DNA from: CATQHD01 sp965202675
Lineage (GTDB): Bacteria > Actinomycetota > Acidimicrobiia > Spongiisociales > Spongiisociaceae
Length of the DNA stretch: 64,000 nt
Reading direction: 5' to 3'
Assembly: GCA_965202675.1 (NCBI GenBank)
Contig: OZ241842.1
Coordinates: forward strand, 434,001-498,000
The position numbers and the translations under genes were made by a program. The notes below the pieces were generated by a model. That model saw only the letters and a program-made list of their open reading frames with translations. It was not told the origin of the DNA and did no database searches. Numbering within the stretch: position 1 is the first letter of the stretch; each line of letters starts with the position of its first letter. Of this stretch, positions 36,460 to 43,946 are shown one piece after another.

Positions 36460-38673
36460 GTGGCAAGACAGGACCGGTCCGTCCTCGCCGAGATATTGAC
36501 GCCCGAGGAACGGGCCATCGAGTCGGTGGTGGCCCGCTACCAGAGGGTGGCCGGCGCCGTGACCAGGGTGGCGCGCACCCTGTCGGGCCGCGAGGAGCTG
36601 CGGGTGGTATTGGGCGTCTCCAGCCGGGCCTCTCCGAACGAGGTGGTCATCGACCCCGGCCTTTTCCAGGCCGCCTACGGACGCCGGGCCCCCGTTACGC
36701 CCGAAGAAACCGCCCTGGCTTCCGCCCTCCACGAAGCGGTCCACCTGGTCTCTTCCGACTTCGACCAGCGCCGCCCCGTCTCCTCCGGCTGGCCGTCCGA
36801 TCCGGCGCCGGCCGGCGCCGCCCCCCTCCACGGCGGCCGGGGCGGGGGCGGGGGCGGGGAGGGGGAGGGGGAGGGGGATACAGAGGAAACAGAGGAGATG
36901 ACCCTGCTCGAGGCCCTGGCAAAGACGGGCGGCCCGCCCGCCGAGGCGCTGTTCTTCGCCCTCGAAGACGCCCGCCAGGAGCGGCGGGGCATGGCCGCCT
37001 ATCCGGGCGTCCGTTCGGTGCTCGAGGACCTCTACCGGGCCGCCCTCCCCGGCGCCCTGCGGAAGAGCGGCCCCCTCGCCAGGTTCGCGATGACTTGTTT
37101 CATGGCGGTGGGCGGCTACCTGGAACCGGACGCCCTTGCCCCCGGCGACTCCCGCACCGCCGCCGCCCGGCGCGACGCGGCGGGCATCCTCGAGAAAGCG
37201 GCCGCAGCCGGCGGCCCCTGGGAGACGGCCGCCCTGGCCGTGAAGCTGCTGGCGGTGGCCCGCTTCCACGGGCTGGTGTCGGAAGGCGGGGAAACCGGCT
37301 GTGAAGACCGCCGGGCCAGGGAGCAGGCCGAGAAGGAAGCCATGGAGGCGGGCCTGGACCGGGTGCGGCTCTTCTCCCCCATCGTCTCCGACGCCGAGCG
37401 CTACCGAGAGGTCCGCCGCAGCCCCCAGCAGGCGTCCGGACAAACCTGCAACCGGGGCGATGCGGAGGAAGCCTCGAACGAGGGCGCCGACCAGCTGCTG
37501 AGGATCAGCCAGGCCCCGGTCGTCTACCTGCCCACCGGCCAGAGCGGCAAACTGGCGGTGAGCCGGGCGCCCGAAGCCTTCCGGAGGTTCGCGGGACCGG
37601 GCCGGGAGGCCCTGCTGAGGACCGCCGCGGAGTGGAGGGTCGACCAGCGCCATGTTTCCGGCGAGCTGTATCCGCTGTTCGCCGCCAACCAGCGGCGGGG
37701 TCTGCAGTCGGGTTTCGACGCCGGGGACTTCTCCCCCCACGCCGCCCTCCTGCTGGGCGCCGGCCTCTACGAGCGGATGTACGAACGCCGTTCCATCTCC
37801 ACCCGCCGCTCCTATGCGGTGAGCGTGCTGGTGGACGGGTCGGCTTCGATGCTCCAGCCCCGCCGGTTGGCCGGCCCCGGCGACCGCCGCCCCTGGGGTC
37901 TGGCGGCGGCCATGCTGGGGGCCTGGACCCTGGCCGCCCTGTGCAGCGAGCTGCGGGTGGACTTCGAGCTGGCGCTGTTCAACCGGGGTTTCGCCGCCCG
38001 GGTAGACGACACCGAATGGACCTACACCCGCCGCCGCACCGCCGCCGTCAGCGAGCTGCGGCGGGTCCGCGGGGAGGCGGCCGACCGGCTCACCTCCACC
38101 GTCAACCACTATCTTCTGTCGGGGTTCGGGGAACCGTGGAGGCGCTCGGATGACATACTGGCCGGATTGTTCTGGACCGCCGCCGAGGCCGCCGACGCCG
38201 GGCGGGAGGCGCGCCGCGCCCCCCGTCGAACGCCGCCGGTGTCGATGTTCGAGAAGGCCGCCAACGTGGATGAGTTCAACGTGATCTACGCCGCCCAGCG
38301 CATGGCCTCCCACGGCGCCCAGGTGCGGGTGATGGTGGTGCTGGCCGACGGGATGACCAGGGGGTCGATGGAAGCCCTGGTCAGGTCGGTGGAGGAGGTC
38401 GACGGGCGGGGCGTCACGGTGCTGGGGATCGGGGTGGGGGACAACACGGTGGTGTCGGCCTACCGCCGCCACCAGGTGGTGACGAGGCCCGACGAGCTGG
38501 CCCAGTCGATGGTGGCCGGGGTGGGGATGGCGCTTCGCCGCGGCCTGGCCATGTACGGGCTGGATACATGGTGGGGCCGGGCCGGGCGGCAGACGAACGG
38601 GCGGGGCGCCCGCCCGCCGGCCCCGGCGCGTCCGAGCCGGGCCGGGAAACCCGGGGAGCGGCGCATTGCCTGA
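36460..38673 (+). CDS. DUF2201-like putative metallopeptidase with VWA domain
   Basis: The 737-aa cytoplasmic protein has an N-terminal domain with a zinc-type motif in ASALHEAVHLVSSD (HExxH). A Gly/Glu low-complexity segment near residue 130 (GGGGGEGEGEGD) follows. The C-terminal VWA domain has the MIDAS-like motif VSVLVDGSASM and VMVVLADGMTRG. This combination resembles the DUF2201_N/VWA-like pair found beside AAA ATPases, where the VWA protein is thought to be remodelled by the ATPase. The substrate is unknown. The next gene overlaps its stop by 8 nt. Confidence 0.75.
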   Translation: MARQDRSVLAEILTPEERAIESVVARYQRVAGAVTRVARTLSGREELRVVLGVSSRASPNEVVIDPGLFQAAYGRRAPVTPEETALASALHEAVHLVSSDFDQRRPVSSGWPSDPAPAGAAPLHGGRGGGGGGEGEGEGDTEETEEMTLLEALAKTGGPPAEALFFALEDARQERRGMAAYPGVRSVLEDLYRAALPGALRKSGPLARFAMTCFMAVGGYLEPDALAPGDSRTAAARRDAAGILEKAAAAGGPWETAALAVKLLAVARFHGLVSEGGETGCEDRRAREQAEKEAMEAGLDRVRLFSPIVSDAERYREVRRSPQQASGQTCNRGDAEEASNEGADQLLRISQAPVVYLPTGQSGKLAVSRAPEAFRRFAGPGREALLRTAAEWRVDQRHVSGELYPLFAANQRRGLQSGFDAGDFSPHAALLLGAGLYERMYERRSISTRRSYAVSVLVDGSASMLQPRRLAGPGDRRPWGLAAAMLGAWTLAALCSELRVDFELALFNRGFAARVDDTEWTYTRRRTAAVSELRRVRGEAADRLTSTVNHYLLSGFGEPWRRSDDILAGLFWTAAEAADAGREARRAPRRTPPVSMFEKAANVDEFNVIYAAQRMASHGAQVRVMVVLADGMTRGSMEALVRSVEEVDGRGVTVLGIGVGDNTVVSAYRRHQVVTRPDELAQSMVAGVGMALRRGLAMYGLDTWWGRAGRQTNGRGARPPAPARPSRAGKPGERRIA

Positions 38674-39673
38674 TCTTCCGGCGGCCGTAATCTTCACGGA
38701 CCCGACCGGGGTGGGGGACCCCATCGAGTTGGAGGCCTTCGCCATGCCCGCCGAAGGGGTGGCCGACCGGGGGCAGCGGGCCGCCAAGGTACCGGAACCC
38801 GACCCCCATTACGTCGATGTGGGCATGCTGTACCGGTTCGCCCAGGTGGAGAAGATCCGCCGGGAGCAGCGCCAGGGCGCCGTGCCCCTGCATCTGGCGG
38901 TGCGCGGGCACATGGGCACCGGCAAGGATCACGACATCGAGCAGTTCGCCTCCCTGCTCCGCCTCCCCTACTACCGGATCCCCCTCACCGGCGAGGTGCG
39001 GGACATCACCCTGATCGGCTCGGTGAAGCTGTACGGGGACGGGAAGGGCGGCACCGAGAGCCGCTGGGAGGACGGCGACATAACCAGGGCCCTGCGGGGG
39101 CCGGCGCTGGTGAACCTCTCCGAGCTGAACGCGGCGGGGGCCGAGACCCTCTTCGCCCTGCACGGCCTGCTGGACCGCTACTCGGCGCTCGACCTCCCCA
39201 CCGGCGAGTCGGTGCCCCTGCGGGACGACGTGCGCCTGTTCGGGACGATGAACCCCACCGACCTGCGCGACTACGCCGGCACCCAGACCCTCAACAAGGC
39301 GTTCGCCGACCGGTGGGTCATCTGGGAGAAGGACTTCCCCACCGACCTGGAGATCAGGGCGATGCTCGACCGCCGCTACCCCTCCATGCGGGAGGTCTAC
39401 GCCGTCCACGTCAGCCGGCTGGCCACCGAGATAAACCGCTCGTTCCTCTCCACCGAGCCGGGCGCCCGGGTCGAGACCCCGATGAGCCTGCGCACGGTGC
39501 TGGACCGGCTCCCCGCCGGCCTGATGATGTACGCCGACCGCCGCGACCCGCTCCGCTCCGCCTGGGAGGCGATGGTGCTCCCCCACATCGACTCCTACGA
39601 CGTCGACCACTACGAGACGGTGTGGGCCGCCTGCGTCCGCCGTGGACCTTCCGAAACCCCTTTCCGGTCCTGA
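38666..39673 (+). CDS. MoxR/AAA_5-type ATPase partner of the VWA protein
   Basis: The 335-aa AAA+ ATPase likely starts at TTG 38666 inside the end of the VWA gene. It shows LAVRGHMGTGKDHDIEQFAS (Walker A position), GPALVNLSELNAAGAET (Walker B region, with Ser-Glu where Asp-Glu is usual), LFGTMNPTDLRDYAG (sensor 1) and a C-terminal lid. The P-loop ends GKD where nearly all family members have GKT or GKS, and Walker B is also altered, so nucleotide hydrolysis may be weak or unusual. Coupling with the upstream gene points to one complex. Confidence 0.78.
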   Translation: MPDLPAAVIFTDPTGVGDPIELEAFAMPAEGVADRGQRAAKVPEPDPHYVDVGMLYRFAQVEKIRREQRQGAVPLHLAVRGHMGTGKDHDIEQFASLLRLPYYRIPLTGEVRDITLIGSVKLYGDGKGGTESRWEDGDITRALRGPALVNLSELNAAGAETLFALHGLLDRYSALDLPTGESVPLRDDVRLFGTMNPTDLRDYAGTQTLNKAFADRWVIWEKDFPTDLEIRAMLDRRYPSMREVYAVHVSRLATEINRSFLSTEPGARVETPMSLRTVLDRLPAGLMMYADRRDPLRSAWEAMVLPHIDSYDVDHYETVWAACVRRGPSETPFRS

Positions 39674-39806
39674 AGTAGAGCGGGCTCCGGTTTCTCAGCC
39701 TGAACACCCGTTTTTGTTTTGGTGGGTGGGGTAGACAGCTGAAACACTGTGCACACAACTGCCGGAAGCGCTACACTGGGGCCAAGGGAAGCGGGAGGTT
39801 GCGCAC

Positions 39807-40052
39807 ATGCTGTCAAGGGACGTCCGCCGGTTGTCCGCCCCCATCCAACGCGCCTTCTGGAGCGGCGCCGCCCAGTCCTTCGACCTGTTCGGACTCTGCG
39901 ATCACGGGTACCCGCCGTCCGAGACCGAAGCCGACCGCAAATCCGACCAACAGGCTCTGGCCGACGACTGGAATACGGTGATCGACGGCTTGGCCGAGGT
40001 GTTGAGGTCGACAAAGGCCGGAGTGCGATCCGAGCGCGCAAGTGCCCTCTAA
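39807..40052 (+). CDS. Small hypothetical protein
   Basis: The 81-aa protein starts at ATG 39807 after GGGAGG at 8-nt spacing. It is soluble and mostly helical (LSAPIQRAFWSGAAQSFDLFG, ALADDWNTVIDGLAEVL) with no motif that I recognise. Its end overlaps the start of a DUF2335-like gene by 11 nt, so the two were once co-translated. DUF2335 genes often have such small neighbours. Confidence 0.5.
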   Translation: MLSRDVRRLSAPIQRAFWSGAAQSFDLFGLCDHGYPPSETEADRKSDQQALADDWNTVIDGLAEVLRSTKAGVRSERASAL

Positions 40053-40355
40053 ATCAACGCCGCCGGAACAAGACGACTCTCCGGTACCAGTAGACAGCGT
40101 TGCCGGACCGGGTTCGACAGAGGAAATCAAGGCACCGGGGCAGACAGTCGAAACCGAGCTCCTCGCTCAATGGGAATGGATTGCCCCTCTTCCCCATCCG
40201 GCCGTGCTCCATGAGTACGAGTCTGGGCCAACGCGGTGGCTGGTCTGACGATCGCCGCGTTTGCCGGTGTGTCAATTGCCCTTATCACAGGCCGCCGCCG
40301 GGGGGAACCGCCCGAGGGACGACGAAGTCCTGCCGAGCGCAGACCCGACAGTTAG
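40042..40355 (+). pseudogene. Degraded DUF2335-like membrane protein gene
   Basis: The first part reads TVETELLAQWEWIAPLPHPAVLHEYE, the start of a DUF2335 domain, and then stops at 40248. The typical C-terminal membrane helix (AVAGLTIAAFAGVSIALITG) is present in another frame from about 40230 to 40355. About 60 residues that should join the two are missing, so a deletion with frameshift has broken the gene. DUF2335 proteins are small membrane proteins of unknown role. Confidence 0.6.
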
Positions 40356-40387
40356 AACCGGACAACCGGATCAACTAAGGAGGCGGT

Positions 40388-41338
40388 ATGAAACGGGCGG
40401 CGGCGGTGGACATCGGCACCAACTCCACCCGGTTGTTGATCGCCGATGTGGACCCCGGCGCCGGCGTTCTTGCCGATGTTGAGCGGAGGGCGCAGGTGAC
40501 GGCCCTGGGCCGGGGGGTGGACCGGACGGGGCGGCTCTCCCCCGGTGCCGTCGAGCGGACCGCCTTGGTGCTGGAATCCTACGGGCGCCTGATCAGGGCG
40601 GCGGGCGCAGAAGCGTCGCGGGCCGCCGCCACCTCGGCCGCCCGCGACGCCGCCAACGGGGCCGAGTTCCTGGACGCCGCGTCCGCCGCGCTGGGATTCC
40701 GGCCCGAGATAATCGACGGCGGCGAAGAAGCATCGCTGGTGTTCATGGGCGCGGCGGGCCGGTCCGCCGACTCCGGCGAGGCCGTGGTGATCGACATCGG
40801 CGGAGGCAGCACCGAAATAGTTACCGGCGCGGGCGGGGTGTCCGTAGACATCGGCTCGGTGCGGCTGTCGGAGCGGCGCCTCCCCCGCCACCCCGCCGCC
40901 CGGAGCGACCTGGCCGCCGCCCGCCGGGAAGCCGCCCGGGTGCTGGGAACCCCCGAAGCGCCCCGCCGGAGCAAGGGAATAGGCGCGGCGGGAACCTGGA
41001 CCAGCCTGGCCGCCCTCCACCTGGAGCTGGACGCCTACGACCCGGAGCGGGTGGAAGGCGCCGTTATCGACCGCGCCTCCCTGGAAGCCCTGGTGGAACG
41101 CCTGGCCTCCCTGACCCTGGAAGAAAAAGAAGCCCTCCCCTCCCTCGACCCCGCACGCGCTCCGGTCATCCTGGGCGGCGCGGTAGTCGCCGAAACCGCC
41201 CTCCGCATCCTCGGCCTGGACCGGATCACGATTACCGAACACGACCTCCTCGACGGGATATGCTGGTCATTGCTGGATCCACCGGATGCCCCGCTATCTT
41301 CGGGGCGGCCCCCGACCGAGCGAGCCTCCCCTGACTGA
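40388..41338 (+). CDS. Exopolyphosphatase/GppA family phosphatase
   Basis: The 316-aa ASKHA-fold protein has AAVDIGTNSTRLLIADV (phosphate 1), ATSAARDAANG, VVIDIGGGSTEIV (phosphate 2) and a late LDRITITEHDLLDGI motif. Family members hydrolyse polyphosphate or pppGpp. An AAGGAGG ribosome binding site precedes ATG 40388. This short form lacks the C-terminal HD domain, as in actinobacterial Ppx1-type enzymes. In many actinobacteria it follows enolase and divIC; these are not here. Confidence 0.9.
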   Translation: MKRAAAVDIGTNSTRLLIADVDPGAGVLADVERRAQVTALGRGVDRTGRLSPGAVERTALVLESYGRLIRAAGAEASRAAATSAARDAANGAEFLDAASAALGFRPEIIDGGEEASLVFMGAAGRSADSGEAVVIDIGGGSTEIVTGAGGVSVDIGSVRLSERRLPRHPAARSDLAAARREAARVLGTPEAPRRSKGIGAAGTWTSLAALHLELDAYDPERVEGAVIDRASLEALVERLASLTLEEKEALPSLDPARAPVILGGAVVAETALRILGLDRITITEHDLLDGICWSLLDPPDAPLSSGRPPTERASPD

Positions 41339-41403
41339 GCTTGGCGCCGTTTCGGACCGGAAATGGGTAATGAAGGCGATGGCGACATAGGAGCAGTTGA
41401 CCG

Positions 41404-42714
41404 ATGAGGAAAACGGCGGCGGTATGGGGGTGTTTGTTCTTGTTCTTGGCGGCGGCCTGCGGAACGGAAGAGGCCGAGGAGCAGGGCGGGGCGGTTTCCA
41501 CTGCGGCGCCGGCGCCTGCGGAGGCCGAGGAGCAGGGTTTCACACCGGGGCCGCTCGGGGCGGTGGAGGTGCGTCCGGGCGAGAGCATCCAGATCCGTTC
41601 GCTGAACGCGATCAGCGGCGATGTGGCTTCCCTGGGGATTCCGAACCAGCGGGGGGTGGAGACAGCGGTGGCCGACTACGGGCCGATCGCCGGGCGGGAG
41701 GTGTCGATGGGAACCGGTCTGGACGATCTGTGCTCGGCGGACGGGGGGCAGGCGGCCGCCCAGGTGATCGTGGCCGACCCGACCGTGGCGGGGGTGATCG
41801 GGACCTCGTGCTCCGGGGCGGCGGTGGCGGCGTCTCCCCTCATCTCGGCGGCGGGGATGGTGATGATCGCTCCATCCACTACGTCCCCGGCCTTGACTTC
41901 CGACCTGGCCGGTACGCCGGGAACGGCCTACCATCCCGGTTACTACCGGGTTTCCCACAACGACCTTTTCCAGGGCCGGGCGGTGGCCTTGTTCGTGTGG
42001 GAGGAACTGGGCCTGGAAACCGCCGCCGCCGTCCATGACGGCGACCCCTACACGCAGGGCCTGGCGCAGGCCTTCAAAGACGCCTACGAAGCCATGGGCG
42101 GGGAGGTGACGGCCTTCACCTCCGTCAACAAGGGCGACACCGACATGACAGCGGTGCTGACCGAGGCCGCCGCCGGCGGGCCGCAGGTCCTGTTCTTCCC
42201 GATCTTCATGCCCGAAGGCGGATTCATCGTCCAACAGATCGGCGGGGTGTCCGGCCTCGAGGACACGGTACTGATCGCCTCGGCCGGCCTGCTCACCGAC
42301 AACTTCATGGAGCTGCCCGAGTCCGAAGGGGTCTACATCTCGGGACCCGACCTGCGGTTCGGAGGGAACAGCAACGCTTACACGGGCAAAACCGCCGACG
42401 AGTTCCTGGCCGAATACCGGGAGGCCTACGGGGAGGAGCCGTCCGGCGGCTACTGGGGCCATGCCTACGACGCAACCACCATGCTGCTGTCGGCCATCGA
42501 GCGGGTGGCGGTGGAATCGGACGGCGTGCTCTACATCGACCGCAGTCTTCTGCGGGAGGATCTGGATCAGACCAGCTTCAACGGGATCATCGGCCCCATC
42601 CGGTGCGTCGAGTTCGGCGACTGCGGCACCGGGCGCCTGACCGTGATCCACCACACCGACTCCCGAAGCCTCGAAGAAAGCAAGAACAACATCGTCTTCG
42701 ACTTCTCCCCTTAA
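41404..42714 (+). CDS. Branched-chain amino acid type ABC substrate-binding lipoprotein
   Basis: The 436-aa secreted lipoprotein (lipobox LAAAC at residues 16-20) is of the LivK/periplasmic-binding fold I class: IQIRSLNAISGDVASLGIPNQRG, GVIGTSCSGAAVAASP, YYRVSHNDLFQGRAVALFVWEE and YWGHAYDATTMLL. The substrate may be an amino acid or amide. No permease or ATPase gene is nearby, so it either serves a distant transporter or acts as a sensor. TAGGAG precedes the ATG. Confidence 0.88.
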   Translation: MRKTAAVWGCLFLFLAAACGTEEAEEQGGAVSTAAPAPAEAEEQGFTPGPLGAVEVRPGESIQIRSLNAISGDVASLGIPNQRGVETAVADYGPIAGREVSMGTGLDDLCSADGGQAAAQVIVADPTVAGVIGTSCSGAAVAASPLISAAGMVMIAPSTTSPALTSDLAGTPGTAYHPGYYRVSHNDLFQGRAVALFVWEELGLETAAAVHDGDPYTQGLAQAFKDAYEAMGGEVTAFTSVNKGDTDMTAVLTEAAAGGPQVLFFPIFMPEGGFIVQQIGGVSGLEDTVLIASAGLLTDNFMELPESEGVYISGPDLRFGGNSNAYTGKTADEFLAEYREAYGEEPSGGYWGHAYDATTMLLSAIERVAVESDGVLYIDRSLLREDLDQTSFNGIIGPIRCVEFGDCGTGRLTVIHHTDSRSLEESKNNIVFDFSP

Positions 42715-42759
42715 ATCACGGAATGACAAAAAAATCCCGCCGGATCCCCCACAAGGGTA

Positions 42760-42788
42760 TTGACTATGTCGCACATATACCGGATAAT
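42760..42788 (+). promoter_or_regulatory. Near-consensus promoter in repeat copy E
   Basis: TTGACT (42760-42765), a 17-bp spacer and GATAAT (42783-42788). The sequences around differ from the other copies but both boxes are kept and even improved. Confidence 0.7.
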
Positions 42789-42794
42789 GAAGAT

Positions 42795-42946
42795 GCCAAA
42801 GCACCTCCGGTCGGCAGGCGCCGCAGACCGAGACAGGGATCATCTTCCGAACGCGACCCTGCCGGGTACTGACCGAACGCGTCCGGACCCATGGTGGCGG
42901 CGGTGGGGGCCGGGCCCGCGAAGCGGGGCGAGGGGGCTTGATTTTT
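42795..42946 (+). ncRNA. Candidate small RNA, repeat copy E (diverged)
   Basis: This is the most diverged copy of the repeat. A strong promoter is followed by a body that matches other copies only in patches (GATCATCTTCCGAAC, GGTGGCGGCGGTGGGGG). A small hairpin CCCGC/GCGGG lies at 42915-42927, and the conserved end TTTTTCGCGTTCTTG starts at 42942. A run of nine Gs follows. Retention of the promoter and T-tract with loss of most of the body suggests that transcription itself is under selection. Confidence 0.45.
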
Positions 42947-42966
42947 CGCGTTCTTGCGGGGGGGGG

Positions 42967-43317
42967 CTAGGGTCGAATAGGGGCTGACCAGGGGGTTCGC
43001 AGGAGGAGTTCGCAGGAAAAGGGCTCGGGTTGCGCGGTGCTGATGTTCTCTATGACGACCGGGGGTAAGAGGATTCCCGGACAGCGGATGCCTCGGCCGT
43101 TTCGGCGGGTGCAGCGCCCTGCCGCCCATGCTCATCGGGTTGCCTTCGGGCGCGCGGCGTTGGTTCGGCTGTGTTCCGTCGGCGGGCGCAGGACCCCGCC
43201 GCCTGCTCACCGGGCAGACGACCCGACGGTTGCTTGCGCGGGACACCTCCGGCTCCCTATCCGCGCACGTTCTTAACCGGGCGCGGATAAACTGATCGGA
43301 ACAGACGAGGAGCGCCC
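42967..43317. other. Gene-free interval
   Basis: I see no gene or strong signal. Short open frames on both strands lack ribosome binding sites and family similarity. GATAAACTG and GAGGAG near 43285-43312 belong to the following DUF433 gene. Confidence 0.5.
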
Positions 43318-43626
43318 GTGTCTGTCTGGGAAGACTGCCCGACCATAGAGGCCATACCCGGCAAGTGCGCCGGCCGATGGGTGTTTGCCGAAACCCGTAT
43401 GCCTGTATACATGCTGTTCGGACATCTTGCCGCCGGCGGGGGCTTGGACGAGTTCTGCGCTGATTTCGGGATGAATGGCGCCGAGAGAGAAAAGGTCAAC
43501 GGGTTGTTGGAACATTTATACAGAGTGCTGGAAGAAGAGCAACTGCCCGGCCCGTACCTGAATGATCTGATGCAATCAGAAGAAGTTGCATCACCCGAAA
43601 CAAAGAGTTCACACCGTGGCTGTTGA
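43318..43626 (+). CDS. DUF433-like protein (antitoxin-like)
   Basis: The 102-aa protein has a GTG start after GAGGAG. The sequence CAGRWVFAETRMPVYMLFGHLAAGGGLDEFCADFG matches the DUF433 pattern, where a prior-wing segment is followed by a winged helix-turn-helix. DUF433 proteins resemble VapB-type antitoxins and usually pair with a small toxin-like gene. Here the partner is a DUF2442-like gene overlapping its end by 11 nt. Confidence 0.7.
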   Translation: MSVWEDCPTIEAIPGKCAGRWVFAETRMPVYMLFGHLAAGGGLDEFCADFGMNGAEREKVNGLLEHLYRVLEEEQLPGPYLNDLMQSEEVASPETKSSHRGC

Positions 43627-43855
43627 ACTGGACGTTGTTGAAGTCGAGCCGCGAGAGGGTTGGAAGATCTGGGTCAGGTTCGAGGATGGAACCGAAGGCG
43701 AAGCTGATGTCAGCAACCTGCGTAATTTGCCGGTATTCACAGGGTTGCAGGACAGGCAGGTATCCGAGTCCGTGTACGTGCATCCAGATTTGAAAGTTGT
43801 TTGCTGGGGAGAAAACTTAGAGATTTCGCCTTGTAAACTCTATCATAAGATATGA
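43616..43855 (+). CDS. DUF2442-like small protein
   Basis: The 79-aa protein starts at GTG 43616 within the DUF433 gene. It shows VEVEPREGWKIWVRFEDGTEGEADVSNL, YVHPDLKVVCWGE and a last tryptophan-like segment, the usual DUF2442 layout (the NTD of NE0471-like proteins). Function is unproven; such genes often travel with small toxin-antitoxin-like partners. Composition becomes AT-rich in the second half and after the stop, which suggests recent acquisition. Confidence 0.7.
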   Translation: MAVELDVVEVEPREGWKIWVRFEDGTEGEADVSNLRNLPVFTGLQDRQVSESVYVHPDLKVVCWGENLEISPCKLYHKI

Positions 43856-43946
43856 TATTAGTTGGCTCTCTTGAAGGGCTAGATAAACACAAAACAATAT
43901 ACTAAAAAAATAGGTCTTGGCCCAGCAACACACAACACCCCCGTAC

